Shown: piece after piece, positions 33,988-43,157 of the stretch
Position numbering within the stretch: position 1 is the first letter of the stretch
How the letters are laid out: every line of letters starts with the position of its first letter
NCBI GenBank assembly: GCA_904420535.1
Contig: CAJFVQ010000053.1
Span: 1-56,176 of the forward strand
Direction of reading: 5' to 3'
Source of the DNA: Candidatus Cryptoclostridium obscurum
GTDB taxonomy: Bacteria; Bacillota; Dehalobacteriia; UBA7702
DNA: 56,176 nt
Program-made: the position numbers and the translations under genes
The notes under the pieces: generated by a model
Told to the model about the DNA's origin: nothing
What the model saw: only the letters and a program-made list of their open reading frames with translations
The model's database searches: none

Positions 33988-35733
33988 ATGAATAAGTTAC
34001 TGCGGTTTATGAAACCCCACAAAGGACTACTGATAGCGGCAATCTTATGTGTCATTGTCAATAACTTTTCTGTTCTGTATCTTCCAACGATTGTGGCAAA
34101 AATTATTGACGATGGTGCACTCTCTGGTGATGTGACGCAAATTTATAAACTGGGGATTCTCATGCTGACAGTAGCGATGATTGGTGGCATTGTTTATTTC
34201 TTTTCTGTCACCTTAGCATCCAAAGCGGTAGCGCGATTTGCTCGAGATATTCGGCGCGCTGCCTTCGTCAAAGTGCAAGATTATTCTCTTAACGATTTAC
34301 AAAAATTTGGGACGGCATCTGTGGTAATCCGTTGTACAAACGATATTTCAGTCATTCAAAGGTCAATGCTGATGGTAATCTTGCAGATGCTCCCGGCACC
34401 TATTATGGCAATTGTTGGGGTAGTTCTTGCTTTACAAACAGAACCTTTTATGGGGTTGTTGATCGCTGGAATTATCGTGATTGTTTTTTTGATCGCTTTC
34501 GGAATCGGTGGGAGGGTGATCCCTCTTTTCCGTTTGCTTCAAGTGAAGATGGACCATATGACGCGTGTCCTCCGTGAGATATTCACCGGTGTGAGAGTCA
34601 TCCGCGCTTTTAATCGGGAACAGTATGAAAATGGACGTTTTGGAATTGCTGCATCAGAATATTGCGATATTTCTGTACGTACCGGCAGAATCTTTGCAAT
34701 TCTGCTTCCCACATTAACTTTGTTGACGAATCTGGGGATTGTTGTGATTCTTTGGTTTGGCGGTATGGAAACATCGCGCGGAGCCATGGAAATTGGTCAA
34801 ATATTTGCCCTGATTGAGTATTTAACAATCATTCTTTTTACCGGTATCATGGCAATCTTGGTATATGTTGAACTTCCGCGCGCTTTTTCCTGTGCAGAAC
34901 GTCTTAACGAAGTGCTGGAACATGCACCGGAAATCAAAGACAAAGAAACAACCCATTTCCCCCAGACAAATCTTCGTGCCCATTTAGAATTCCGCAATGT
35001 TACCTTCCAATATCCGGGTGCAGAAGAGGCAGTCCTCCGTGATATTTCCTTCCTCTCGAGGCCGGGTGAAATTACCGCTATCATCGGAGGTACGGGTTCC
35101 GGTAAATCTACGATCGCTAATTTGATACCGAGATTTTTTGATATTCAGGGTGGTGAAATTTTAGTCGACGGTATTGATGTTCGAGATTATCCTCAGAAGG
35201 AACTAAGGGATAAAATCGGTTTTATTCCTCAAAAGGCATTTATGTTTTGGGGAACCATTGGAAGCAATATCAGATACGGCAAGGAAGATGCAACAGACGC
35301 GGAAGTGAAACATGCAGCCACTGTGGCGCAGGCTCATTCATTTATCTCAGAAAAAACCGATCAATACCGCTCTTTTGTTGCACAAGCAGGGATGAATTTG
35401 TCCGGCGGTCAGAAACAGCGTGTGGCCATTGCCCGGGCTTTGGTGAGAAAACCTGAAATTTATGTGTTTGACGATAGTTTTTCTGCGTTAGATTTTAAGA
35501 CGGATGCAATGCTTCGATCTGCGCTCCGCAATGAGGTGACAGATGCTACCGTGATTATAGTGGCACAGCGTGTAAGCACAATTATGGATGCAGATCAGAT
35601 CATTGTGTTGGATAAAGGACGTGCAGTCGGTATCGGTACGCACCGGGAGTTGATGGAGAATTGCTCTGTTTACCAACAGATCGCAGCTTCACAGCTTAGT
35701 GAAACGGAACTTGCAGGAGGCGAGATGAAATGA
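33988..35733 (+). CDS. ABC exporter half-transporter, degenerate-site subunit
   Basis: A 581-residue type-I ABC exporter with six membrane helices (1-320) and an ATPase domain. Walker A GGTGSGKS is near residue 366 and the signature LSGGQ near 471. The Walker B end reads VFDDS rather than DE, and the switch histidine is Gln (VAQRVST). Heterodimeric exporters such as TM287/288 and BmrCD carry one such inactive ATP site, so this is the degenerate partner. GAGGAGGT lies seven bases before ATG 33988; an upstream TTG frame is less likely. It overlaps the next half-transporter as ATGA and is controlled by the MerR promoter. Confidence 0.92.
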   Translation: MNKLLRFMKPHKGLLIAAILCVIVNNFSVLYLPTIVAKIIDDGALSGDVTQIYKLGILMLTVAMIGGIVYFFSVTLASKAVARFARDIRRAAFVKVQDYSLNDLQKFGTASVVIRCTNDISVIQRSMLMVILQMLPAPIMAIVGVVLALQTEPFMGLLIAGIIVIVFLIAFGIGGRVIPLFRLLQVKMDHMTRVLREIFTGVRVIRAFNREQYENGRFGIAASEYCDISVRTGRIFAILLPTLTLLTNLGIVVILWFGGMETSRGAMEIGQIFALIEYLTIILFTGIMAILVYVELPRAFSCAERLNEVLEHAPEIKDKETTHFPQTNLRAHLEFRNVTFQYPGAEEAVLRDISFLSRPGEITAIIGGTGSGKSTIANLIPRFFDIQGGEILVDGIDVRDYPQKELRDKIGFIPQKAFMFWGTIGSNIRYGKEDATDAEVKHAATVAQAHSFISEKTDQYRSFVAQAGMNLSGGQKQRVAIARALVRKPEIYVFDDSFSALDFKTDAMLRSALRNEVTDATVIIVAQRVSTIMDADQIIVLDKGRAVGIGTHRELMENCSVYQQIAASQLSETELAGGEMK

Positions 35734-37505
35734 AAGGAACTGCTTTGAAACGACTAATGGGATACCTTTTTAGCAGACAGCGCGGTAAAATAACGATTGT
35801 CTTGGTTTCTAACGTGATTAGTTCCCTTACAACACTGGCGGCTCCTATGGTATTGGCGGAAGCCATTGACCATATTGCCGATGGGATTCACATTGCAATA
35901 ACAGAAGGAAGTTCTTTTCAAATTAATTTACAAACAATGGGACTGTTCATTGCTGCTCTTCTGGCATTGTATTTATTAAACTTTGCATTTAAATATTTAG
36001 AGCAGTATCTCATGGCTTTTATTGCCGAAACGGTTTGCCTCCACATGCGGAAAGATTTAAGCAATAAAATGGGTCGAATGCCCTTGCGTTTTTATGATAG
36101 TACGGAAAAGGGAGAAATTTTAAGTCGCGCTACAAATGATATTGAAAAAATTGGCGAAGTATTGCGGGAAGGTTTGGGGCAGTTAATAACATCGCTCATT
36201 ACCATGATTGGCTCTATTGTTATGATGATCTATATTAGTCCCGTGTTCACGGTTATTTCTGTCATTACGATTGGCGTGGCAACAGGAGTAACTGCCTTGA
36301 TCACAAAACGTTCCAGAAAGAATTTTTACGAGAATCAGGTGGCACTTGGCCGCGTTAACGCAAATATTGAAGAAGCTTTTACGGGCCAGCTCGTCATTAA
36401 AGCGTTCAGCCGTGAAAAAATGGCAATTAAGGAATTTGATCAATTAAATAATACAATGTGCGAAGCAAGTCATAAATCTCAGGTGTCGATGTTTGTAGTT
36501 TCTCCCGCGGTTCGTTTGATCAATAGTATAGGATATACTGTTATTGCCGTATTAGGCGGGATCTCCATTTTGCAAGGGCGGCTTTCCATCGGTACGGTGC
36601 AGGCATACATTCAGTATTTGGATAGAGCGGGCGAACCACTAATCGAATGTGCTTTTATTTGGAATATGATGCAATCTGCAATCGCATCTGGTGAGAGAAT
36701 TTTTGAAATTATTGATATGGATGAAGAACCTGTTGAAAGTGAGCCCCGGGAAAAAATTGAAAATCTGAAAGGAGATGTAACATTTCAGCATGTCCGCTTT
36801 GGTTACTCCAAAGGGAATCCTTTGATGCAGGACGTTAATATTCGTGTAAAATCCGGAGACAAAGTTGCGATTGTGGGGCCAACAGGGGCGGGCAAAACCA
36901 CATTAGTAAATTTGTTAATGCGTTTTTATGATATACAAGGTGGCAAAATTACCATAGATGGTGTAGATATCCGATCTTTGCGACGAGCTGATCTCCGTAA
37001 AATGTTTGGCATGGTTTTGCAGGATGCATGGCTTTTTGGCGGCTCTATTCGAGAAAACATTGCATACGGAAAATCTGATGCTACAGAGGAAAAAATTATA
37101 AAGGCCTCTAAAGCTGCGAGGATGGATCATTTTATCCGCACGATGCCGGAAGGGTATGATACTGTTTTGGAAGAAGATGGAACCAATCTTTCTCAAGGAC
37201 AACGCCAACTTCTTACGATTGCAAGAGTTATTTTGGCAAATCCTTCTCTTTTGATTTTGGATGAGGCAACGTCCAGTGTAGATACTCGTACAGAATTGGA
37301 AATACAAAAAGCAATGGATCACTTGATGCGGGGCAGAACTGGTTTTATCATTGCTCACAGGCTTTCCACCATCCGAGATGCCGATCTAATTCTCGTTATG
37401 AATCATGGCACCATCATTGAACAAGGAACCCATACGGAGCTTTTGGCAAAAAAGGGTTTTTATGAGAATCTCTATCAAAGCCAATTTGCGTATGGAAATA
37501 TTTAA
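35730..37505 (+). CDS. ABC exporter half-transporter, consensus-site subunit
   Basis: A 591-residue partner of the preceding protein, with six membrane helices and an ATPase domain. Walker A GPTGAGKT is near residue 383, Walker B LILDEATSSVD near 511 with the catalytic Glu, and the switch histidine in IAHRLST. The signature is LSQGQ rather than LSGGQ. In a heterodimer this signature would face the degenerate Walker site of the first subunit, so the composite pattern is consistent: one active and one inactive site. The likely substrate is a drug or peptide. The start overlaps the upstream stop by four bases. Confidence 0.93.
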   Translation: MKGTALKRLMGYLFSRQRGKITIVLVSNVISSLTTLAAPMVLAEAIDHIADGIHIAITEGSSFQINLQTMGLFIAALLALYLLNFAFKYLEQYLMAFIAETVCLHMRKDLSNKMGRMPLRFYDSTEKGEILSRATNDIEKIGEVLREGLGQLITSLITMIGSIVMMIYISPVFTVISVITIGVATGVTALITKRSRKNFYENQVALGRVNANIEEAFTGQLVIKAFSREKMAIKEFDQLNNTMCEASHKSQVSMFVVSPAVRLINSIGYTVIAVLGGISILQGRLSIGTVQAYIQYLDRAGEPLIECAFIWNMMQSAIASGERIFEIIDMDEEPVESEPREKIENLKGDVTFQHVRFGYSKGNPLMQDVNIRVKSGDKVAIVGPTGAGKTTLVNLLMRFYDIQGGKITIDGVDIRSLRRADLRKMFGMVLQDAWLFGGSIRENIAYGKSDATEEKIIKASKAARMDHFIRTMPEGYDTVLEEDGTNLSQGQRQLLTIARVILANPSLLILDEATSSVDTRTELEIQKAMDHLMRGRTGFIIAHRLSTIRDADLILVMNHGTIIEQGTHTELLAKKGFYENLYQSQFAYGNI

Positions 37506-37529
37506 AAGATCATAATCAGGAGGTTTTAT

Positions 37530-37681
37530 TTGTCCCAAAATACTGCAGCGGCTGTTTTCTTTCTTAATTTTTAGGGATTTTATTCGATGATATGCCCATC
37601 GTAATGCGTCTGACAGCGATTGGTAAAATACGGCTTGGTCTTTTTTCGGAAACACCATATTATTTTCAAAAAATCGCATAA
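37530..37681 (+). pseudogene. Possible frameshifted small gene
   Basis: AGGAGGT (37518-37524) is five bases before TTG 37530, which opens a 14-codon frame (SQNTAAAVFFLNF) ending in TAG. In another frame the next 37 codons read LGILFDDMPIVMRLTAIGKI and on to YYFQKIA, ending at TAA 37679-37681. The good ribosome site and protein-like second frame suggest a small gene broken by one frameshift. No family is recognised, and chance is possible. Confidence 0.3.
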
Positions 37682-37713
37682 GATATAACCAGGATTTTTG
37701 AAAGAGGTAACAT

Positions 37714-38205
37714 ATGAAAAGCTGTTGTATGATTGCGGGAGAGTCTGCTTCTTGCCATGATCACCTTGCTTCATTGGATCATATTCTGGATCGACTCATT
37801 GATGACTTTGGCATTGATTGTTTTTTTGTGGGGATGGAGCGCGGCATGGAGCAACTCTGCGCCGAGGTCTTATTGGAAAAGAAAAAAACAAATTCCATTG
37901 ATATTAATTGCGTTTTAACCCATGAAGAGCAGAGTTCTTTTTGGAAGGAGGATGATCGAGACCGTTTTTTTTCGATCATGGAGCGTTGTGATCAAGAGTT
38001 GTTGCTTCGTCCAATGACCCAAGGTTTGGCTCGTTTTTATCGCGACATGGTGATGATGGATCTCTGTGACTTTGTTTTTCTATTAGGAAGCAACCAAGAG
38101 CTTTGCCATTGGGCAAGGAGGCACGAACGTCCTGTATTGGTTTTCGATACAGAGAAAGGAACGCTTTGTCCCGATCTTCGTCTTTACCGTCCGGGGATTC
38201 ACTGA
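37714..38205 (+). CDS. SLOG/YpsA-like (DUF1273-type) protein
   Basis: A 163-residue protein with a Rossmann-like SLOG fold related to YpsA. Features are an early strand-turn (CCMIAGESASC), a middle IDCFFVGMERGMEQLCAEVLL, a strand INCVLTHEEQSSFW, and FYRDMVMMDLCDFVFLL where family members carry a nucleotide-binding region. SLOG proteins bind nucleotides or modified nucleotides, and many act in stress or signalling. It lies 209 bases after the ABC exporter and may be read with it. It is cysteine-rich (seven Cys), which is unusual for the family. AGAGGTAA precedes the ATG. Confidence 0.65.
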   Translation: MKSCCMIAGESASCHDHLASLDHILDRLIDDFGIDCFFVGMERGMEQLCAEVLLEKKKTNSIDINCVLTHEEQSSFWKEDDRDRFFSIMERCDQELLLRPMTQGLARFYRDMVMMDLCDFVFLLGSNQELCHWARRHERPVLVFDTEKGTLCPDLRLYRPGIH

Positions 38206-38238
38206 TTTTTGAATTCAGTGAGTCCCCGGATTAATTTT
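38190..38238 (+). terminator. Intrinsic terminator after the SLOG-like gene
   Basis: TCCGGGGATTCACTGA (38190-38205) pairs with TCAGTGAGTCCCCGGA (38215-38230) with one G-U pair, then TTAATTTTTA. The left arm includes the stop codon of the gene. Confidence 0.8.
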
Positions 38239-38640
38239 TAAGGAAAAAGGGGGCCTCGGAGAATCAAAAAGATTTCTCAATGGTTGAGTTTTACCGAATA
38301 AATTAGGTATTGCCGGGTTTTACAAAATATTTGTCTCATGATCAAACATATTTCAGAGAATCTTTTAATTTTTGATAGTTTTTATTTCATTATTATGATA
38401 TAATTATCTATTATCTTCTACAAAGGTGCCAAAGAGTATGGGCTTTCATTTGCCCTTCGATGAAATTGTGATGATTGATGTTTTGAAGATATTTGGCAGT
38501 ATTCTCCATGGATAAAGAGTTTTTACAGTAGAAGCGGTTTTTAGAGATCATGATTCATTTTGCAATTTAAAATTGACAAATGAAATAAAGAGTCTCTCAT
38601 TTTGATGATAATTTCTGATATTTTAGGATCATGGAGGTGT
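38239..38640. other. Intergenic stretch before the Lrp-type gene
   Basis: About 400 AT-rich bases without a supported gene. A TTGACA at 38573-38578 lacks a good -10 at normal spacing, and a TATAAT at 38399-38404 lacks a -35. No RNA element was recognised. Confidence 0.4.
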
Positions 38641-38646
38641 ATGAAA

Positions 38647-39144
38647 GTGGAGCAATTAAAATTGGAGATTTTGAACATTCTTGAAAACAATAGTCGTGTA
38701 CCTAAAAAATCTATAGCAAGTATGCTGGGTGTGTCTTTAGAAGAGGTGACAAAAGCCATTGAGGAGCTGGAACAAGATCATGTTATTCTGAAATATACCA
38801 CAATCATCAACTGGGAAAAAGCCCAAAGCGAAAATACGGTTCATGCCCGCATTGATGTGCAGGTCCAACCCCAGCGAGAAGTGGGATTTGATGAAATTGC
38901 CAAACGGATTTGTCGTTTCCCTGAAGTAAAGTCTTTAATGCTCGTCTCCGGTAAGTTTGATTTTGCCGTTATGGTGGAGGCCAAAACGATGATGGATGTC
39001 TCGAACTTTGTTTCCGGCAAATTATCTACCATTGACGGGGTAAAGAGTACATGGACAAACTTTGTATTGAAGTATTATAAAACCAACGAAGTAATTCTTG
39101 ATGAAGATTCTTTCGTTGACAATCGGCAGGTGATTATTCCATGA
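38647..39144 (+). CDS. Lrp/AsnC-family transcriptional regulator
   Basis: About 165 residues from GTG 38647. It has an N-terminal helix-turn-helix (KLEILNILENNSRVPKKSIASMLGVSLEEVTKAIEELEQDHVI) and a C-terminal RAM/ligand-binding domain (from about residue 70). Such regulators sense amino acids and control amino-acid metabolism. ATG 38641 is also in frame but lies one base from GGAGGTG (38633-38639), so GTG at seven bases is better placed. The stop overlaps the aminotransferase start (ATGA), so it probably regulates that gene and itself. Confidence 0.88.
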   Translation: MEQLKLEILNILENNSRVPKKSIASMLGVSLEEVTKAIEELEQDHVILKYTTIINWEKAQSENTVHARIDVQVQPQREVGFDEIAKRICRFPEVKSLMLVSGKFDFAVMVEAKTMMDVSNFVSGKLSTIDGVKSTWTNFVLKYYKTNEVILDEDSFVDNRQVIIP

Positions 39145-40307
39145 CATTTCAACCAAATGACTATATTTCTCCTTCTATTAAAGCCATTCCCCCTTCGGGA
39201 ATTCGTAAATTTTTTGATCTTTGCGCAGGTTCCAAGGATATTATTTCGCTTGGGGTAGGGGAGCCGGATTTTGTTTCCCCTTGGACCATCCGAGAAGCCT
39301 GTGTCTATTCTCTGGGCAAAGGATATACCATGTATACTTCTAATTACGGGATGCCGGAATTGCGCAAAGAAATTGTTCGTTATCTCTATGAGCGCTGCGG
39401 TGTGGAATACAATGAAAATACTGATATCATCGTTACTGTAGGGGCTAGCGAAGCCATTGATATGGCTTTGCGCACTTTGTTGACGCCAGGCGATGAAGTC
39501 CTGATCCCGGAACCATGTTACGTTTCTTACCAAGCATGTACTTTAATGTCTGGCGGTGTGCCCGTGTCAGTACCTTTGAGTGCGGAAAATAAATTCAAAT
39601 TGACACCAGAAGATTTGGAAAAGCATATTACGCCCAAAAGTAAAGTTTTGATTCTAAGCTTTCCCAACAATCCCACCGGCGCAATTATGGACCGCGAAGA
39701 GCTGACGGCTTTGGCCAATGTTGCGATCAAACACGATCTCATTGTCATTAGTGACGAAATCTATTGTGAGCTTACTTATGAGAAAGAGCCCATTTCAGTC
39801 GCGTCTCTGCCGGGAATGAAAGAGCGTACCATTTTAGTCAATGGCGTTTCAAAATCTTTTGCCATGACCGGTTGGCGCATCGGCTATGTGGCCTGCGCTC
39901 CCGAATTTATTAGCGCTATGGTGAAAATCCATCAGTATACAATTCTATGCGCTCCCATTATGGGGCAGATGGCAGCCATTGAAGCATTCCAAAATGGTTT
40001 GCCAGAAGTGGAAAAAATGCGTACGGAATATAATTACCGTCGTCGTTATATTGTGGAAAAAGCGGCGGAAATCGGTTTGGATATGGTAACGCCGGAAGGC
40101 ACTTTCTATGTATTCCCTTCCATTAAAAAATTTGGTATGTCCTCTGAGGAGTTTGCCGGCCGTCTTCTCCAAGAAAAGAAAGTTGCCGTTGTGCCCGGCA
40201 ATGCTTTTGGCGCCTGCGGAGAAGGTTTTATTCGCTGTTCCTATGCGACTTCTTTTCAACAGATTATTGAAGCATTGAAACGAATTGACGCCTTTGTCAA
40301 TGGATAA
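39141..40307 (+). CDS. PLP-dependent aminotransferase class I/II
   Basis: A 388-residue fold-type I aminotransferase. The PLP lysine is Lys238 in GVSKSFAMTGWRIGY. Other landmarks are VGASEAIDMALRTLLTPGDEVL, FPNNPTGA near residue 175, and the C-terminal arginine region of EGFIRCSYA. It resembles the PatA/aspartate-type aminotransferases that are often paired with an Lrp regulator in Firmicutes. The substrate is not determined; aromatic or aspartate donors are likely. The start is translationally coupled to the upstream regulator. Confidence 0.9.
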   Translation: MTFQPNDYISPSIKAIPPSGIRKFFDLCAGSKDIISLGVGEPDFVSPWTIREACVYSLGKGYTMYTSNYGMPELRKEIVRYLYERCGVEYNENTDIIVTVGASEAIDMALRTLLTPGDEVLIPEPCYVSYQACTLMSGGVPVSVPLSAENKFKLTPEDLEKHITPKSKVLILSFPNNPTGAIMDREELTALANVAIKHDLIVISDEIYCELTYEKEPISVASLPGMKERTILVNGVSKSFAMTGWRIGYVACAPEFISAMVKIHQYTILCAPIMGQMAAIEAFQNGLPEVEKMRTEYNYRRRYIVEKAAEIGLDMVTPEGTFYVFPSIKKFGMSSEEFAGRLLQEKKVAVVPGNAFGACGEGFIRCSYATSFQQIIEALKRIDAFVNG

Positions 40308-40334
40308 TTATCTTTAAAATATTTGGGTGATATT

Positions 40335-41675
40335 ATGAAAATTATAGTGGTAGGAGCTGGGAAAGTCGGTTTTGTCCTGGCCCATATGCTTTCCTTAGAA
40401 GACCATGACGTAGTAGTTTTGGATCGAAAAGAGGAACGTATTGCTACTGTGGATGAACGCCTTGACGTAGAAGCTGTTTTAGGCAGCTGTACTTCTACAG
40501 CAGTATTAAAAGAGGCTGGCATTGAAGAAGCTGATATGCTGCTTGCCGTAACTGAGAGAGATGAGTTGAATATTGTGGCTTGTTTTATTGCCAAATCTTT
40601 TGGTGTGAAAACAACAGTCGCCAGGGTGCGCTCTCCTGAATTTGTGGATATTGATCAAGAGACAACCAAAAAAGCTTTGGGAATTGATTTGATTATCAAT
40701 CCCGAACGGGTTGCTGCTCATCAGATTGCAAAAACAGTGGATTATCCCGATGCATTGAACGTGGAATTCTATGGCGATGGGCGTGTGGTTTTGCTGGAAT
40801 TTCGTATTGGGGAAACTTCCTCTGTCGCAAATAGACAATTAAAGGATATCAAAACAGATCATTCTTATTTGATTGTGGGTATTGTCCGTGACGGTAATAT
40901 GATCATTCCCGGTGGGGAAGATTACATCAAAGAAAATGATTTTCTCTTTTTGATTACCACTGTGAATAAAATGGATGAAGTGGAGCAGACTTTTGGTCAA
41001 AGCCGCAAAAAGGCTCAAAATATCATTATTGTCGGCGGCGATACTATCAGTTACTATCTGGCTTCGGAGTTGGAAGCAAAAGGATTGAATATTAAAATAT
41101 TTGAAGAAGACTTTGAGCAATGTAAAATCTTGTCAGAGCGTCTGAACGACGCGCTCATTATCCATGGAGATGCCACGGATCTCCAGTTGCTTCGCGATGA
41201 GAACGTGGAGGAGTCTGATCTATTTGCTGCCATTACTGATGATGACCATTTCAATGTTCTCAGCGCGGTTTTGGCAAAACAGCTTGGTGCTCCCAGAACA
41301 GTGGCTCAACTAAAAATGTCCGATTATATTCCATTGGTGGAAAAGATCGGGATCGATCAAAGTATCAGCCCACGCATTCTGGCAGCAGGCGCCATCATGA
41401 AATATGTTCGTCTCAGTAATATCGTTTCCGTCACTTTAATTGGCGATGCCAACGCGCAAGTTTTGGAAATTGAGGCTCCTCAAAAATCCCATCATATCAA
41501 CGTCCCCCTGATGGAACTTGAATTCCCGAAGAATGCGATTCTGGGTACGATCATCCGTGGAGATGATATTATCATTCCGAAAGGAAGCGATGTGATTCTC
41601 CCTGGCGATCGCATGATTATTTTTACTTTGCCTGAAGCTAGTCGCGCGGCAGAAAAATTTTTCCAAAATAATTAA
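40335..41675 (+). CDS. trkA: Trk potassium uptake regulator TrkA
   Basis: A 446-residue cytoplasmic K+ uptake regulator with two tandem RCK units, each with a TrkA_N nucleotide-binding fold (MKIIVVGAGKVG at 1-12; NIIIVGGDTISYYLASELEAKG near 228) and a TrkA_C domain. It binds NAD(H) and gates the TrkH channel. GGGTGA lies shortly before ATG 40335; the longer frame from TTG 40323 is less likely. The partner gene trkH follows after 23 bases. The second nucleotide motif has GGDTIS instead of GxGxxG, a known relaxed form. Confidence 0.94.
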   Translation: MKIIVVGAGKVGFVLAHMLSLEDHDVVVLDRKEERIATVDERLDVEAVLGSCTSTAVLKEAGIEEADMLLAVTERDELNIVACFIAKSFGVKTTVARVRSPEFVDIDQETTKKALGIDLIINPERVAAHQIAKTVDYPDALNVEFYGDGRVVLLEFRIGETSSVANRQLKDIKTDHSYLIVGIVRDGNMIIPGGEDYIKENDFLFLITTVNKMDEVEQTFGQSRKKAQNIIIVGGDTISYYLASELEAKGLNIKIFEEDFEQCKILSERLNDALIIHGDATDLQLLRDENVEESDLFAAITDDDHFNVLSAVLAKQLGAPRTVAQLKMSDYIPLVEKIGIDQSISPRILAAGAIMKYVRLSNIVSVTLIGDANAQVLEIEAPQKSHHINVPLMELEFPKNAILGTIIRGDDIIIPKGSDVILPGDRMIIFTLPEASRAAEKFFQNN

Positions 41676-41698
41676 AACGGGTGGCATGTTGATAAGCT

Positions 41699-43147
41699 AT
41701 GATTAGATTTGGTACTGTTTTTAATTCTTTAGGGAAAATATTGCTCCTCGTTGATATCGGATTGATGTTTCCGTTGTTGTGGTCTATCGCCACCGGCGGC
41801 GAGGATCTCTTTTCCTTTATTTTGACAGCTCTCATTTATGGTGTTCTTGGCGGCGGACTTGTATTTTTCGCTAAAAATGACGGCAATATCCGTGCGAAGG
41901 AAGGTTATTTGATCGTTAGCCTCACCTGGATTGTTGTGTCTCTCATCGGTGCATTGCCGTTTTTTCTTTCCGGAACGTTTACAGATTACAGCTCCGCTTT
42001 TTTTGAAACAATGTCAGGGTTTACTTCCACTGGCGGGACTGCTATGGCCGATATTGAAGCGGCTTCTCAGGAACTTTTGTTATGGCGTGCTTTGACTCAG
42101 TGGTTGGGCGGTCTTGGGGTTGTCGTTCTATTTGTCGCTGTGCTTACCCAAGTGGATACTGGCGGCTCTAGTATGCTGCGAGCAGAATTGTCCGGTCCGT
42201 TGAATGAGAAAGTTGCGTCCCATATTCAAGATATGGCTATTATTTTATGGCTGATCTATACCGTTCTTACTGCGATCTTAACGGTTTTGTTGATGCTGGG
42301 CGATATGAGCTTTTTTGACGCTATTTGCCATGCTTTTGCTACTATGGCAACAGGGGGATATTCCACATATAACGATAGTGTGGCTCATTTTAACAGTCCT
42401 TATATTGAATGGGTGATTACGCTTTTTATGTTTATTGCCGGAATGAACTATCCTTTAATGTATAAAGTGTTTGTAAAGCGTAAATTTTCTCTGTTGCGAA
42501 AAAATGAGGAATTCCGGCTTTATTTTATCGTAGTGCTAGCCGCGATATTATTGGTATTTCTTGATTTAATGATTAACCGTGGCGGCAACCTGTCAACAAA
42601 CCTTCGTGGCGCCGCGTTTCAAGTTGTTTCTCAAATAACAACGACAGGATTTGTCACGGAAAATTTTGATTTATGGCCTACAGCAGCTCATGTCACCATC
42701 CTTTGCCTGATGATGGTGGGGGCCTGCTATTCCTCGACTTCCGGTTCGATTAAAATCGGTAGTTATGTAATCTTTTATAAATCATTGAAAAGTCAAACTT
42801 TCCGTTTGCTCCATCCCCGGGCTATGACGCAGACTAAAGTCAACGGCAAAGTTGTTGATGAAAAAACAATTTTGCGTGTTCTTATATTTATGTTACTATT
42901 TTATTTACTGGCTGCCGTTGGATCCATTCTTTTGGCCTTTACTGGCGTCGTTTTTGATGAAGCCATTGCTGCCTGCATGTCAGCGATCTCCAATACGGGG
43001 CCTGCATTGGGTTCCCTGGGGGCGGTTGGCAATTATTCCGAGGTTCCCGCTGCAGGCAAATGGATTTTAAGCATTCTGATGTTGGCTGGACGTTTGGAAT
43101 TGTATACATTCTTTATTATTTTTGTGCCGGCTTTTTGGCGGCGATGA
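41699..43147 (+). CDS. trkH: TrkH-family potassium transporter
   Basis: A 482-residue polytopic membrane protein of the TrkH/KtrB family, the K+-conducting partner of TrkA. Selectivity-filter repeats are visible (TMSGFTSTGGTAM near residue 108, TMATGGYSTYND near 220, TTTGFVTENFDLW near 315, and SNTGPALGSLG near 430), each with the key glycine. The ribosome site is weak (GTGGCA), so coupling to trkA is likely. It provides potassium uptake and turgor control. The next gene, DnaD-like, starts ten bases downstream. Confidence 0.94.
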   Translation: MIRFGTVFNSLGKILLLVDIGLMFPLLWSIATGGEDLFSFILTALIYGVLGGGLVFFAKNDGNIRAKEGYLIVSLTWIVVSLIGALPFFLSGTFTDYSSAFFETMSGFTSTGGTAMADIEAASQELLLWRALTQWLGGLGVVVLFVAVLTQVDTGGSSMLRAELSGPLNEKVASHIQDMAIILWLIYTVLTAILTVLLMLGDMSFFDAICHAFATMATGGYSTYNDSVAHFNSPYIEWVITLFMFIAGMNYPLMYKVFVKRKFSLLRKNEEFRLYFIVVLAAILLVFLDLMINRGGNLSTNLRGAAFQVVSQITTTGFVTENFDLWPTAAHVTILCLMMVGACYSSTSGSIKIGSYVIFYKSLKSQTFRLLHPRAMTQTKVNGKVVDEKTILRVLIFMLLFYLLAAVGSILLAFTGVVFDEAIAACMSAISNTGPALGSLGAVGNYSEVPAAGKWILSILMLAGRLELYTFFIIFVPAFWRR

Positions 43148-43157
43148 AAGGTGAAAT

